From Ampullaceana balthica (Eukaryota > Mollusca > Gastropoda > Lymnaeidae), in NCBI GenBank assembly GCA_944989445.1, contig CALYLW010000288.1, positions 206,001-270,000 of the forward strand: a stretch of 64,000 bases of DNA, written 5' to 3'. This document shows, in pieces, positions 52,150-64,000 of this stretch (within the stretch, counting starts at the first letter, position 1; every line of letters starts with the position of its first letter). The notes below the pieces were generated by a model. That model worked only from the letters and a program-made list of their open reading frames with translations. It did not search any database and was not told the origin of the DNA. The position numbers and the translations under genes were made by a program.

Positions 52150-53860
52150 CCCTAGCCTATATAAATTGCTTTCAACGTGATTTCATTGAAGCAAAACGAT
52201 TTATTGTTGATTAAAAGTCAACCTTCTCAGCTTGATTACGTTCAGTTGAAATTAATGCCAATCCAGACAGACGTTCGTTTGTCACTGTCGAGTGAAAATA
52301 ATTTTGATGATTTTCAATCTGCTGAAACTTTTTTCAGCAGTAGCAATGCAAACAGGAAGAGTCAAGTAAATTTTATAGAGTATTAATTGACTAATTAGGG
52401 AGACCTGATGCCATTTGTGTTTCAGTCAAGAATGGCAGAACCTCTTTAAGTTGTAGTTCACAGTTCACTAAATCGTTATCAACGTATTAGTGCATACAAA
52501 ATCTTTGAAGGTATCATATTTTACGATTGCTTGTTTAAGGGTAATGTGTTTGTAAATTTCGCATAATCTTCGAAAAGAATATTTATTTTCTTCAGACACA
52601 AAATTTGTGATGGCTCAATATAATACAAATAAGTAACTGTGCTCCAAAAGTCATTAAATCAATCATCTATTTGTGCTACTAGTGTATCCAAGATAGTGAA
52701 GTACGTTTCAGATTTAAAGCGTGTAGTTGGATCATCAGCCCTTTCCTCTCTGCTAAGTTTGCATGCGATACTTTTTTTTTACAATTCGTTTTTCTTTAAA
52801 TTCTGTTTCAACATCTAGTTTGGAACAATTTTCGTTAATAAATGATTTGACATCTACATTCAGAAATTCAAAAGCTTCATCGCTTCTCATTTCAACAAAC
52901 TTATTTCTTGCAACATCGATCAACATTTTTGCAAATGCAATGTCAATGTCCTTGCGTTGCAAGTAGTTTGATACCACGAAGAAATTATCCAACAAATTTT
53001 GTACAAATAGCATCAGAAAAACAAATGAATACTTTGTTATTAAAACAGATAGTCCCAAAGCTTCTGCTCTGACCTTTTCTTTATATTCTTTATATTCTGT
53101 TGAATCCCATGAATTTATATCTTCTAGTGTGGCTAGAATAGCAGAGCATGATCCAACAACTGCATGCTTACGGCTTGCCCATCTTGTATCAGAAACTCGT
53201 TTCAGAGAATCCACTGTTGATTCATATTGACATTTCTGGTGTTCTTTAAGAGTCTGTAGACGTGTTAAATGCAGGAATGCATGCAACATTTCAGCTGTGC
53301 CGAAAAACAACTGCACATCACTGTTCACAGACATGGCTTCTATGGTAACCAAATTCAAAACATGGGCACAACAATGAACATAGATAAATTGGGTGAACGT
53401 TTCTTTATCTGAGGTTGAAGGCCACTCTTAATTCCAGACATCACAGATGTGTCATCGTATGCTTGTTCTCTACAGAGTGTGATATCATTGTTTCTTTTTT
53501 GTAGTTCCGTTAAAATCTTCTCAGCAAATTCGGCAGCATTGCTGTTTTCCAAATTATAAAAGCCTATAAATCTTTCCACAAAATATCCTGATTTTAAAAC
53601 TGAACGTAAACAAAGTGACATCTGATCAATTTTAGATACATCTATCAATCGTTGAATGAATAATTAAAGAAAAGAATTGTGCAGACCTAACTTCATTATC
53701 GATTATCGCCGATAATTCAGATGCGAGTGATTGAATTAATTCATTTTGCACATCAGGACTTAAGTAAAGTTCATTTTTCTTTTCCAACTTTAGATGACTG
53801 TCCAAAGGGGACGCATATTTGGCTAATAAATATAACAATTCACGAAAACGTAACGTCTAT
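52150..53860 (-). pseudogene. hAT transposase, ZMYM1-like, broken
   Basis: Minus pieces in order. 53838-53632: LSPDVQNELIQSLASELSAI. 53648-53355: GFYNLENSNAAEFAEKILTE, EQAYDDTSVMSG. 53358-52753: LFFGTAEMLHAFLHL, VSDTRWASRKHAV. Near 52350-52180: LPVCIATAEKSFSRLK and TNERLSGLALISTERNQAEK. This is the DUF4371/hAT-dimerisation architecture of zinc-finger MYM-type-1-like transposases. Several frameshifts; no intact protein. Shares its C-terminal layout with 35740-36380. Confidence 0.87.
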
Positions 53861-54059
53861 CACCCCTTTCAATACTTATCTACTATTTTCGACTTGATGA
53901 CGCTCCGGACTGATCAAACCAGATTTTACAGTTTTATCATTTGAAATACGATATTTAGCAAGCAAATATTGTGGTATTGCAGTTTGGTGTTGATTCGAAG
54001 TTTCGTGTTTAGCTATCTTTTTTTTTACTGTTCTAGTGACACCTTTTGAGTGTTCGTCG

Positions 54060-54210
54060 AGGGCTATGGCGGATTAAAAGGGGGGGGGACTGAACGGGCT
54101 AAAGCCAGTATTCAGCAGAAATTCGCAGTGGTAGTTTGGAATGGGGATGGGGGGGGCTATACAATGAATTTTACGTATTGGGTGACATCAACTCTAGCTG
54201 CGCCACTGAT
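54060..54210. repeat. G-run-rich MITE-like fragment
   Basis: Contains long G runs and ends CTAGCTGCGCCACTGATTGT, matching 42515-42538 including the following GTTTAAAC. Confidence 0.5.
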
Positions 54211-56780
54211 TGTTTAAACGTGTTACCTGCTTTTTTTAAGTCTAAGTTTTGACCTGTGTTGTGTTATGAGACATCTACAGTAAATTAATCAGTAAAAACT
54301 ATAATATAAAAGTCATCTTAAAATTTTAATAATTGTACAAAACCTTGGCTACTTGGATTTGTTAAATTGTCTGCTGCAAATTTTGTAAACGCTACCGGTG
54401 AAAGTCGGTAATAATATTTCAAACTTTTCCTGTGCACACATAGAAATTGCAAATTTCGCTTAAGTCAGGGGTCGGGAATATTTCTCACGGGGCATGCACC
54501 CCCTTTGCCTCAACTTGTTAGGCCCCTGACTAAGCTCATGATTGGTGAATTTCAAATAATCATAAACAAATTATGTATGTAGAACAAATAAAAATATATT
54601 GTGTGTCATAAACGTCAATAAAACACTTATTTATAATTTTAAATAATTAATTGTTTGTTTTAGTTCAACCCCCTGCACTATACTTTATTTTAAAACAAAA
54701 TCTCCTGGGAGACTTTGCTTTCGGGGAGACTTAATTTCGTGACACCGGCAACTTGGAGCCAAAATCCACTTGGCACCCTTAACTATTGATGATAATTAAC
54801 CAAATTACACATTTGAAGTTTTATAAGAGTTTAAATAAATATTGTAAAGTGTAAAGAATATAAAACAATTAATATTTAGCAACTATAAAAAGTTTGTTAA
54901 AATACAAGTCTGACACTTATTATTGACAACATCTCTTTAGTGCTGATTACATCATGCACCTGCTGACTGAATTTTAGAATAACCAAAATTATTGCTTGGA
55001 TTTTATATTTTCAAGATTTTCTCACAGTAATTTTTTCTGCCCCTCATTATTGAAACAACGATCACGTTGACAGATTAGCACTTTTCTATGGCTTTAAAAA
55101 CAGGTCATAAATCAAAAGATTAAATCCTAGGCAACAGTTTGACTTGGGCAGGTTGAGATGATACTCAGAAATTATTACATCCCGGAGTATTAAAAATTAT
55201 ATTATGCTAATTCAAGTAGAGATTTTATTTAATGAGGTGGGAATTTAAAGAAATAAAAATATATTTTAAGCATAATTGCTCTTACAAAAAATTGTATGAT
55301 AATTAGTCTTTCTCATTTGATGTTATCTGGGGGGAAGAAAAAAATTTGGGGGTAGGGTGCATTCAAAATATAAAATTCATTCAACAATAGTCAAAGTTTA
55401 CCACAGTACCGACTTAACATAAAATGTATTTCTAAAGTATTTAGCTTGATATCACATTTTCCCTTCTTTCCTACATAATAGAATTTTTTTTAAAAGTCAA
55501 TCTGTCTTAACCATTAAAATATACAATTACAAAAGGAATGATTACTCGGGATTTTCAACTATTTTATGACGTCAAGAGCAGTTTTTAAAACCATTCATAT
55601 TTAAATGATCGTTAAAAAGTTTGTGGCGCGGAGAATATTTATCAAAGTACATTAAATTGTAATATAACCACACACGTGGTAATTATATTCTTTTAATTAA
55701 ATTAAAATTAAAATTTCTCTTTTTTTTTGCCTTACGACTTCCAATGGCAAATTTATAACATACTCTTTCAATGCGTTCAATGCATTAGATTATTCTATAA
55801 AATGTCTAAAACGGACAAGATACTAGTAAACAACTTCAAAAAGGGGTAAGTAAATAATATCCCCCGCGCGTTTTAAACAATAAATATATTGATGCATCTT
55901 TAGGTAAAACACATATGTGTAAAATTTAATCTATTAGCGCCTTATGTTTGAGGCATCCTATGTTTTAATTAATACATCTCTGAATGATCTCTGGATAATT
56001 CTTTAAGCTTGATTGTGTAAACAATAGTTTTGGCCGATACAACAAAAACACATCAACAAAAAACTTTCACTCTTGGCGTACATCTTCTTTAGGATATTTC
56101 TCATGGGTCTGATAGAGTTATAATCTTAGGATACGAATTTCATTTGAAACAATAATACCTGGACACACATATAACTGGATGGTTACTTAACTCTACACTT
56201 ATTTTTTTTTAAAATTAAACGTTTGAAAAAAAAACAATGCATTTAAATTTCATTTGAATTGAAACAAGACTCAATGTGAACCAATCACCACCTGCGTCAA
56301 TGTTGGTTTAGAATTTCAGTGGCCTTGAGTTGCAATGGATACCGTTTGTCCTTTTTTTGTTGGTTTAAGTTTTAAAAATTCTATTAAACATTGAGTTAGT
56401 ATTTCATTATTGGGAATGGACTCTTCATACCTTTTAGTGTCGAATTTTGACCACTGGTCTAAGAAAGGGAGTTTGGAGGGGGGATAAATAAATAATATAT
56501 ATAAAAGTGTTTTTTTTTACAAAGTTCATATCAGGTTGCATTTATTCGCATTAGGTCAATAAATATTTCGAAATGTTGGAAATATTGAGTAGTTCTAACT
56601 ATCAATTTCTTCCATTTATTTTTGTCGTATAGCTAATTAAAATTATTCTTTATTTGCGGTTTGCTCTATTGATAAAAAAAAGAAATAAACTTTAATAAAC
56701 CAAACAATTGAAATTGGGGCCTTGGATGTCAGGGCAAGTTGGATGCATTCTTCAGGGTCCAATCGATTTCACAGTTTTGT
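54211..56780. other. AT-rich intergenic sequence
   Basis: Apart from a short CAGGGGTCGGGAAT hAT-like end at about 54467, I see no genes or defined repeats in this 2.5 kb. Confidence 0.4.
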
Positions 56781-56787
56781 TTTTATG

Positions 56788-57445
56788 TTAACTAGAGTAG
56801 AAAATCCATGTTGAACAAGGTATGTTGTTGCAAAGGGCAATAACGTTTTGACAACATGTGCAAAGTTGAAAGCATTTGCAGCCCTTGACATACGAAAATG
56901 TGTCAGATCTGATTTTTTGCAAATTCAATACGTGCCTCATTATTTGATTGAAGTTAAGAAATGCCTCTGCCAACCCTTAAGGCTCATCTGGTACATCCAC
57001 AATGTCACATCGAAAGGGATCTACATTCCAACTGTCATTATGCGAATCAATAACTGGAAAGTAAACAGTGAAGCGCTCTTTGAGCTTGGTAAGATGTCTG
57101 ATAACTATATTCTTGATGTGGTCAAAAGTTATATTTCCACAATCTTCCAAGTAAAATGCCAACTTTGAAAAGCCGCTAACTTGTTTAATTCTTGTTTTTC
57201 ATTCAAATGCTGTAATCTTTTCTCTTGCTGAGATTATAATGATATTTTTTGCTCTGTAATTCTTTTTTCAACGCATTCACATGCTAAAAATATCAGCTAA
57301 ATATACGAGATGTGCAACCCCATAACAGTTCGTAAACTTCTCTGCTAGAGCATGCTTTTGACCAGCCAGAAATGTTTGAAGTTACTCTTTCAGAGCCCAC
57401 GCGTGAAAGCCACCGTACCTCGGTATTATACAGTAGTTCTGTATA
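56788..57445 (-). pseudogene. hAT transposase, ZBED5-like, C-terminal half
   Basis: Minus strand: FLAGQKHALAEKFTNCYG and VAHLVYLADIFS near 57370-57280, then 57162-56977 LEDCGNITFDHIKNIVIRHL, LKERFTVYFP and WNVDPFRCDIVDVPDE. Corresponds to the region after the RW motif in ZBED5/SCAND3-type transposases. Its missing N-terminal half appears at 59600-60060. Confidence 0.75.
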
Positions 57446-57606
57446 GTCAGCCTCGCCATCAATATACATAATTCCCGTTGTCTGTATGCATGGATGTAAT
57501 TAAATGATGTTAGGTGGCACTGCGAAATTTTTAATGCTGTTAAGTGGCGCTGCGATCGATTTTGTTTTATTGTGCTGCACCAACAATAACACTTTTCGAA
57601 CGTTCC

Positions 57607-57680
57607 GCATAAAATTGTTCAATCTATATATATATATATATATAAATCAAAGTATGTATGCATGTATGTATGTCCTTTAT
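57607..57680. repeat. TA and TATG simple repeats
   Basis: (TA)n at 57624-57644, then TATGCATG/TATGTATG, followed by GTCCTTTATAGCTGACTAAA, a common start of invertebrate dispersed repeats. Confidence 0.8.
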
Positions 57681-57789
57681 AGCTGACTAAACCATTCCTC
57701 GGATCACCATGAAACTTTTGGAGACTTTTGAGTACGCTCCTGGGATGGTAATAGGCAACTTTTTTTTGCAAAATTTCATACTCATGGGG

Positions 57790-58785
57790 TGCCGGGGCCC
57801 ATAATAGGATTTTTTTCTTATATGAGCTTTATAAAAAATAGTTTAAGCGTTAATTATTAGGTAAATTGATCGATCTTAACCAAACTTAGTATATAACAAC
57901 TTGGTAGCCAATATTGAAATACTATAGGGCACTAATTTCCTAATGTCCATTTCTTTGGGGCTGGGGGCCCACAATGTTTTTTTTCATAAACGTTTAAGAT
58001 TTTATTCCCCATTCAATTATTAACTATCTTGAGAAATATAGATAAATATATCCATTATGAAATTGATTGAAATAAACAGGTGTTTTTGAATTTTGACATC
58101 TTGCACTAAATGGGCCCTGGGGCCCTTAATCTCATTTTTTGATTATATGAGCTATATAAAAATTAGTTTATGCGTTATCTACTGAGAAAGTGAATGTATC
58201 TTTACCAAACTTTGTATATAAAAACTTGGTAGCCCATATTAAAAAAGAAAAGAGCACTGCACTTCTAAAGTCCAATTGTTCAGGGCCGGGGCCCCCAAAT
58301 GTCTTTTTTTCTTATATGTTTGAGATATCAAGTGCCATTCTATTTTTAACGATCTTGAGAAATATATCCATGATGAAACTGAATTAAAATGAACAGCATT
58401 TTGAAATTTACAACTTACATCGAATGGACCAGGGACCCTAAATTTCTTTTTGTGTGTGTGTGTGTATACTCTAAGATGTTTTCGAACTCAGTTTTTAACG
58501 ACCTTGAGAAATATATCCATGATGATACTGAATTTAAATGAACAGGTTTCCAAAATATGTATCTTGAACCTAATGGGCCCGTGAGCCCCTTAATGTATTT
58601 TTTCCTTATATTAGCTATATAAAAATTAGTTTAAGTGTTAGATAATGAGAAAATAACTGTTTTTTTCCCACCAAACTCGGTATATAAAAACTTAAGAGCC
58701 TACATTAAATTACTATATGACACTGAACTTCTAATACCCACTTCCTCGGGGCTGGGGGCCCTAAATGTTTTCTTTTAAACTAAAA
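57790..58785. repeat. ~315-bp dimeric tandem repeat
   Basis: Two alternating half-units: one around GGGCCC...GAGCTATATAAAAATTAG, the other around GGGGCTGGGGGCC...CTTGAGAAATATATCCATGA. Half-unit A at about 57797, 58108 and 58577; B at 57965, 58285 and 58748; one fused, deleted unit around 58435. Confidence 0.8.
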
Positions 58786-59445
58786 TTTTAATACTAGACA
58801 CCCCCCATCGTACATACGCCACCGACTTGCTCATGAAGAGTGCAAAGAAAGTGGAGAAAGAACGGACACAAACTACAGCACGAAGAAATCAAAACAACGC
58901 GAGTGAACGTCGGTTGGGGGGGGGGACTGCCAACTCATTATTGGTTTCGAGATATTTGCAGGCGAAATTAGGTGCACCTCTAACTTCTATGAAGTCAGCT
59001 ATAAAACGATAATCGGTTTAAAATCGGAGTTACATAATCGATGATAGGTTTTCCAAAAAAAAAGAAGGAAAAAAAAACAACCCAACAACAACAAGCAATT
59101 AACAACCCTAAATATGACTAACCCTCGATAGGGTCAGCCAATCACAGTTTATGTTTAAGGGATGGTATTATTAAATGGGAGACGGTGTAACAACAACCTC
59201 AGTGTGCATGTCTTCACGTTTACCTATAGCTATTTTTTATTTACTTAGTGCTGCTTTTTGTGTCTGTACTCTCAAACCCCTCCAACCGTTATTTGCACTG
59301 TCTATGATGAGCAAGTCTGTGGCGTATGCTACGCCGCGGGTCTCTCTAGAGTTCCTTCTTTTGATTCACTAACAGGCGTTTGCCCAAACCCACCCCATTT
59401 TGACAACTGTGTTTCAGGAAGTCTTCACCCGTCACTAAATCATTA

Positions 59446-59475
59446 GCGGCGTATGCTACGCCGCGGGTCAGCTAG
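59446..59475 (+). other. Helitron-like 3' terminus
   Basis: Hairpin GCGGCGTATGCTACGCCGC (59446-59464), GGGTCAG, CTAG at 59472-59475, then T. A related internal hairpin is at 59320-59339, and another end-like hairpin (CCGTCA/TGACGG plus ...ACACTAG|T) at about 59571-59598. Confidence 0.55.
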
Positions 59476-59599
59476 TATGATAATAAATTAATCAAATAAA
59501 AATAAATAAAATAAATGAAAGTTCTGTATTACGTTATTTTTTAATCTGATGTGTATTTATTTTGAAAACTTCCGTCATTTTTGACGGGTGATACACTAG

Positions 59600-60060
59600 T
59601 CTACTTAAATCACGACACAGTTGCGTTTGCAGTGCATGTCTTTAATAAAATTTATAATCTTGATAATATCATGCGTCGCGACCTCAAGTTCAGGTTCCAA
59701 ATGTTTCACAAGCAGAGCTTGGATCATATAGTAGTTAACTTCATTTTTTAAAAATTCCTCTCTTGCGAAAGCCGGAAAATACCCAGCATAGATGGACCTC
59801 CATCAACAGACACAGCAATACAGTCCTCCCATTTAAAATTGACCTTAAATTAATATAGCAATTACTTGACATCGCAATTCGACAGGAGCAGAAAACAACA
59901 TTTCCTCTTCAATTATTTGAAAAACTTAGCCGCGAACATAAACCATAAGCTGTGCATTACTAATAACATCAGTGGTCTCATCAAGCTGAATAGCAAAGAA
60001 TTTACTCGCATCTATAGAATGCGTTTTCTGGAATGAACCGGGTAAATAATGGGCTTATCT
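59600..60060 (-). pseudogene. hAT transposase, ZBED5-like, N-terminal half
   Basis: Minus strand: SKFFAIQLDETTDVISNAQL with MVYVR (catalytic-Asp region), EEEMLFSAP, later THDIIKIINFIKDMHCKRN. Stops are frequent. In orientation and order it continues into 56788-57445. Confidence 0.75.
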
Positions 60061-61150
60061 TCCAATTTTAAATATATCCGGATTTAGATTATATATAGCC
60101 GATTTTATATGTCCTCGATGAGTCTCTATTACCCCCAAGAATTCCCTTTTTACCCCAAATGGGATAATTTACCCCTTTTCGCCGACAATTGTTGTAGAGC
60201 ATCCATTTTTTGTGTGCATAAAAATAAACAACAGATACTATATTATACTTATGAAAGCTAAAGGGAACATTGCTTGACAACCTGTTCCCTTCTTTGAGCA
60301 GTGCTATGCAACAATCGCTGTGCGTTAGACTCACTAGCCGCTCTAATTATCCTCCCGGAGATGTCTTGCGTGAGGCGTGAATGCAGGTGCTCAATTGTTT
60401 TGGAGGCTAACCAAACAATTTCCTAAAATTTCGAATAAATTGCGATGCTTATAAATGCGCTATTTTAAATTCAAGTTTTTAAAAAAAATCAATTTAGAAG
60501 TAAATTTATGCTTTCCCATCCCCAAATTTGTGGCCTATGTCTTGAATCATGGAAAATGTCAACTTTAAACAGACGGTCCTCTGTCATTCCCTCAATTTCG
60601 CAGTCATTTTAATGTATCAAATGTTGAAAGTATTTCACGCTATCTAACGATATAACCTAGCCAAAGAATATTTTTAAAAAGTTACAATAAGATTAAAAAA
60701 CAAGATAAAGAACTCTTAATTTGCAGCCAACAGAACCTTTATTTCATTATGCTAAATTAAATATTTTTATTTTTGTGTACAGTGTACTTATTTCAAGAAT
60801 TCACAAATTTTAAGATGTTTGTGTTGCCAAAAACAAAGATTAAAACATATTTTGCAAAGTGTTTCATAATGTGTACATTGGTATTTTTCGACAATGGAAA
60901 ATGGCAATATTTAAAAATATGACATTACACATAAAATCAATTATCATTCTAAAGTTAACAACCCTAAGACGAAAGCTGATTTCCTTGCAACACAGACCCA
61001 AGTCTTTATTTTTGGTGGCCCTTAACACCTTTTGTTTTTATGTCCAATCTTCTTATATTCTTAGTTGAAAGTTGAGATTTTGGCCATTATTCACTTGACC
61101 ATTTACATATCTGGGATACCAGGTGAAGCCTCTGTTTTCTTATCTTTTTT
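60061..61150. other. AT-rich sequence, nothing recognised
   Basis: No supported gene, TIR or tandem repeat. Confidence 0.4.
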
Positions 61151-61154
61151 ATCT

Positions 61155-61435
61155 TACCTTCTTATCTATACAAACGCTCCTTCTATGTAGAAGATAGTTG
61201 CGTCCACAGACCATGACAGATGATCTGTTTGCAAGTGATGCAGCTTTCACAGGCCACGGCTTTGTAGAATCCACGCATTACCCAGCCGCCTAACTATACA
61301 TGTAGTTAGGTACCCATTCGGAGCGGGGTGACTCAGGGACGCCCTAGGCCCCGGGAACAAACCCTTGCCTTCACACGGATTCGAACCCGTGACCATCGGT
61401 ACGACAGTCCAGTGCGCTGCCACTCGACCGCCGCG
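61155..61435 (-). mobile_element. tRNA-derived SINE, copy 4
   Basis: Reverse-oriented, near-identical to copies 1 and 3: begins on the minus strand at CGCGGCGGTCGAGTGGC, B box GGGTTCGAATCC, ends at TATAGATAAG plus AAGG-type tail. Confidence 0.9.
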
Positions 61436-62643
61436 TTTTTAACATATAAATCTCCCCCTACCCCGAAAAAAATTGGAATGTGCAATTTCTAATAACAAAA
61501 GAAATAAAATAACTAAAATAAATAAGTAGAATTAAAAATATTAAAGTTAAAAAGTGTAAAACGGAAAAAGAAAAACCCTTTTAATAATTGTCCCCCTGAA
61601 GATAAATCTTAAATGAATGACGAATTCCTATCTTCAGTAAGATCAATGACTCACAAAGTTTAGTCTTACTTTAAGGTTAGTATTAGTGGCACATTTTTGG
61701 TTCAAACGTATGTATTATTCGTTTTCTTAAACATCTTTTTGAAAAAAAAATATAGCAAAATAGTATTTTCATTATATTACAATGATTTAAAAAGATCAGA
61801 ATGACACAAAAAACACTTGAAGCAACGAGAACTTCTGTATTCTCTGATGTTTTTATAAAAAACAACAACAATAGTCTATCATTTCGTTTGAAATATGAAG
61901 AAAGCCCCATCGACTAAAGAGCATATGTACGAAGCTTTTGAAGACATGAATAAATAGATCATGAGATGGATGAGATGTTAAGAAATTTGATATTGGTCTT
62001 AGACTTCTGAGGTGACATTTTCAATCTAAGTTTACTTCGGTATACATTTCTGAAATAAATTGGCTGGAATAAACATAAAGGATATTTAAATACTATTTGT
62101 CAACGACAGACAACAGATAATGTGTGTAAATTATGGTCATGATTTAAAACTTTATATGTCTACTCTATTCTTTGGGGCTAGAGCTGTTGATTCACTATGA
62201 ATTTTTAACTAAGGTCAGGCACTATATTTATTGTAAACTTTAGTATAACCAAATATTTAAGATCGTCTAGAAAAAAAACACGCACAGCAAAAAGAACCAT
62301 TATATAACAAGCCAAAAAAATTAAGATGTAAAATCTTAGCAAATGGTAATATTTGGTAAATGTTGCTCGGGTTGGGACAAGATTTGGCTCCACCACCTTT
62401 GAGCAAAAGCGTTTATCAGTTGGTCGAAAATGGAGTCACCAAATCTAAGGAAATATGTCCAATACCTTACTTTTTTCAACCTTTGTTCAACGACACTGAA
62501 ATAGTGCTTATATTCTTTACTGTAAATCTAAGAGTGATGAATCATTATAATTTAACTTTGGAGATCTAGTAAACTAATAGAGTACTGGATATCAAATGTG
62601 ATAATTGTGAACTTAAGTCTAGTGAGCTAAGTATTAACTGGTG
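61436..62643. other. AT-rich sequence, nothing recognised
   Basis: No supported gene or repeat. Confidence 0.4.
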
Positions 62644-62651
62644 ATCTAAAG

Positions 62652-62952
62652 CAGTGCTTCTCAAACTTTTAAGTATGTCAGACAGGCAGGAATTTTTCCA
62701 TTGCATCAGGGACCGGTGAACTATTTTCACTGTACTGATGGAGTAGCGAAATGTTATTTATTTTATTTTAATTTTTTCAATTTATGTGCTTAATAACAAA
62801 AAATTGACATATTCTATAGAGTTAGTATTAATGGTTGCAAATAAGGGACTATAATTATATTTTTCTGTCCTTTCTTGATAACTTCAGCGGACTGGCAGCG
62901 GATAGCCCACGGACCGGCACCGGTCCACTGACAACCAATTTGAGAAGCACTG
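62652..62952. mobile_element. 301-bp hAT MITE with perfect 8-bp TSD
   Basis: Starts CAGTGCTTCTCAAACTTTT and ends with the inverse TTTGAGAAGCACTG. Flanked by ATCTAAAG at 62644-62651 and 62953-62960. No coding capacity. Confidence 0.92.
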
Positions 62953-62960
62953 ATCTAAAG

Positions 62961-64000
62961 GATGTAATGATAATTTAATGAAGTAATAAAGCCTAAAATC
63001 TAAAAAGCAAGCGGAAAACTGGGGATTTCGTGAAAAGGTTTAGAATTGCGTTTCTTTCACTAAGTACTTTGAAAAGCAGCAAACGAGTTATTTAAAGAAG
63101 AATAAACACAAATTAGGAGAAGCTTTTAAAACAGTAAATCATTTAATTAAGGCACATGAAGCCATATCAAAGGGGGAAAAAATCATCTATGAGTATTAAA
63201 CACCTTTTTCTTATGGCTGCTTCATGAAATGTACATGTCTATTCGACAGTTATGGCACAGTTATGGAATTTTTTTCACAACTGAAAATAATTTTTTGGGG
63301 TTCTAAAACTCAAGACAGAATATTGCAATTGAGACTAAATTTACTTTCAACAACTTTGGTGGCTAAAGGTTTAAGGTTCAATGTAATATACATGGACTGG
63401 TAATTTAACAAGAGTCAACGGCCAACTTATTAAATTTTAGAATAAACCGTCAAACAAAACTTAACATATACATGATCCTTCAGGAAAACCAAAGATCTAC
63501 AATACTGACACAAGAGCTGCCATGGGCCATGAAGTTGTCAAAGTAGAACGAAACATTATGTCCAAATTATAAACACGGCGGCTTTTTATACTACAGAAAA
63601 AAGTACTTAGTTTAGAGGCTAAACCTTTTTTTCAAATTAAGACATTGTTTAGCATTTTTATTGTAACACCACGATGCGTGAAAGCATACGAGCGTAGCTA
63701 AGAACACTTTGGAAATATTTCAGAAACAAAGATGACACTAATACTTCAAAGTTGGATTCATTCATGCTAGAAGAAAGATACAGATTTTTTTGCAGCAATT
63801 ATTTTATCCAGATTTATTTCAAGATTATATTAATAATAATATCATTATATCATAATGGTAGTTTTTCGAATTTGTAATATATAACGAAATGCGTTGAGCT
63901 AGGGAAAATTAAAATATAATGAAACATTCGTTAAAGTGAATTCTGTAAATAAGAATGTGACGTACATTAAGGTACTCATATAACAACCACTGGGGAAAAC
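62961..64000. other. AT-rich sequence to window end
   Basis: No supported gene, repeat or RNA. Confidence 0.4.

Overview
This is eukaryotic (animal) DNA: AT-rich, dense in repeats, with one spliced protein-coding gene and no bacterial-style operons. The repeat repertoire (tRNA-derived SINEs, RNase-H LINEs, a Penelope-like element, many hAT and Helitron-like remnants) together with an animal SERAC1 orthologue suggests a lophotrochozoan, most likely a gastropod mollusc. The species-level guess is inference only.

Host gene. 7513-26329 (+) is SERAC1, a mitochondrial serine-hydrolase-fold protein of phosphatidylglycerol remodelling. I could assemble 15 coding exons with consistent GT-AG boundaries and phases, giving 661 aa, very close to the vertebrate length. 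Its introns are full of mobile DNA: a hAT with a nested MITE (8797-9587), a 1.25-kb hAT-like element (10988-12235), a LINE fragment, a TA-flanked MITE (14715-15099), inverted repeats and minisatellites.

Main discovery. SERAC1 intron 10 holds a 6.8-kb GC-rich insertion (16920-23738) flanked by a perfect 12-bp target-site duplication, AATTATTTGTGA (16908-16919 and 23739-23750). Between the duplications lie a long intronless ORF ending in an apparently intact patatin/PNPLA phospholipase domain and, 0.8 kb downstream, an intact AP-endonuclease/reverse-transcriptase ORF with a C-terminal C2H2 finger, a 3' hairpin and an (AAC)n tail. The simplest reading is that both ORFs were inserted together: either a LINE whose ORF1 encodes a phospholipase, or a LINE that 5'-transduced a spliced phospholipase mRNA. 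A diverged, 5'-truncated relative of the LINE with the same hairpin and tail lies at 4023-4515.

Left flank (1-7500). Palindromic repeats, the CCGTCCATAAATGACGTC MITE family, a LINE 3' fragment, a Helitron-like 3' end, a 1256-bp Mutator-like element with long internally repeated TIRs and a 9-bp duplication, and a tRNA-derived SINE.

Right flank (26330-64000). No second confident host gene. It contains SINE copies, Ty3/Gypsy, LINE and Penelope-like remnants (the last with hammerhead-like cores), hAT transposase pseudogenes of ZMYM1-like and ZBED5/GTF2IRD2-like types, a complete 2.05-kb hAT with an 8-bp duplication (39719-41768), a tandem array of ~500-bp units containing a 390-bp (CT)n tract, Helitron-like termini and a 301-bp hAT MITE with perfect duplication (62652-62952). 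A possible small secreted-peptide gene (31614-32061) is a weak candidate. The remaining stretches are AT-rich with nothing I recognise.
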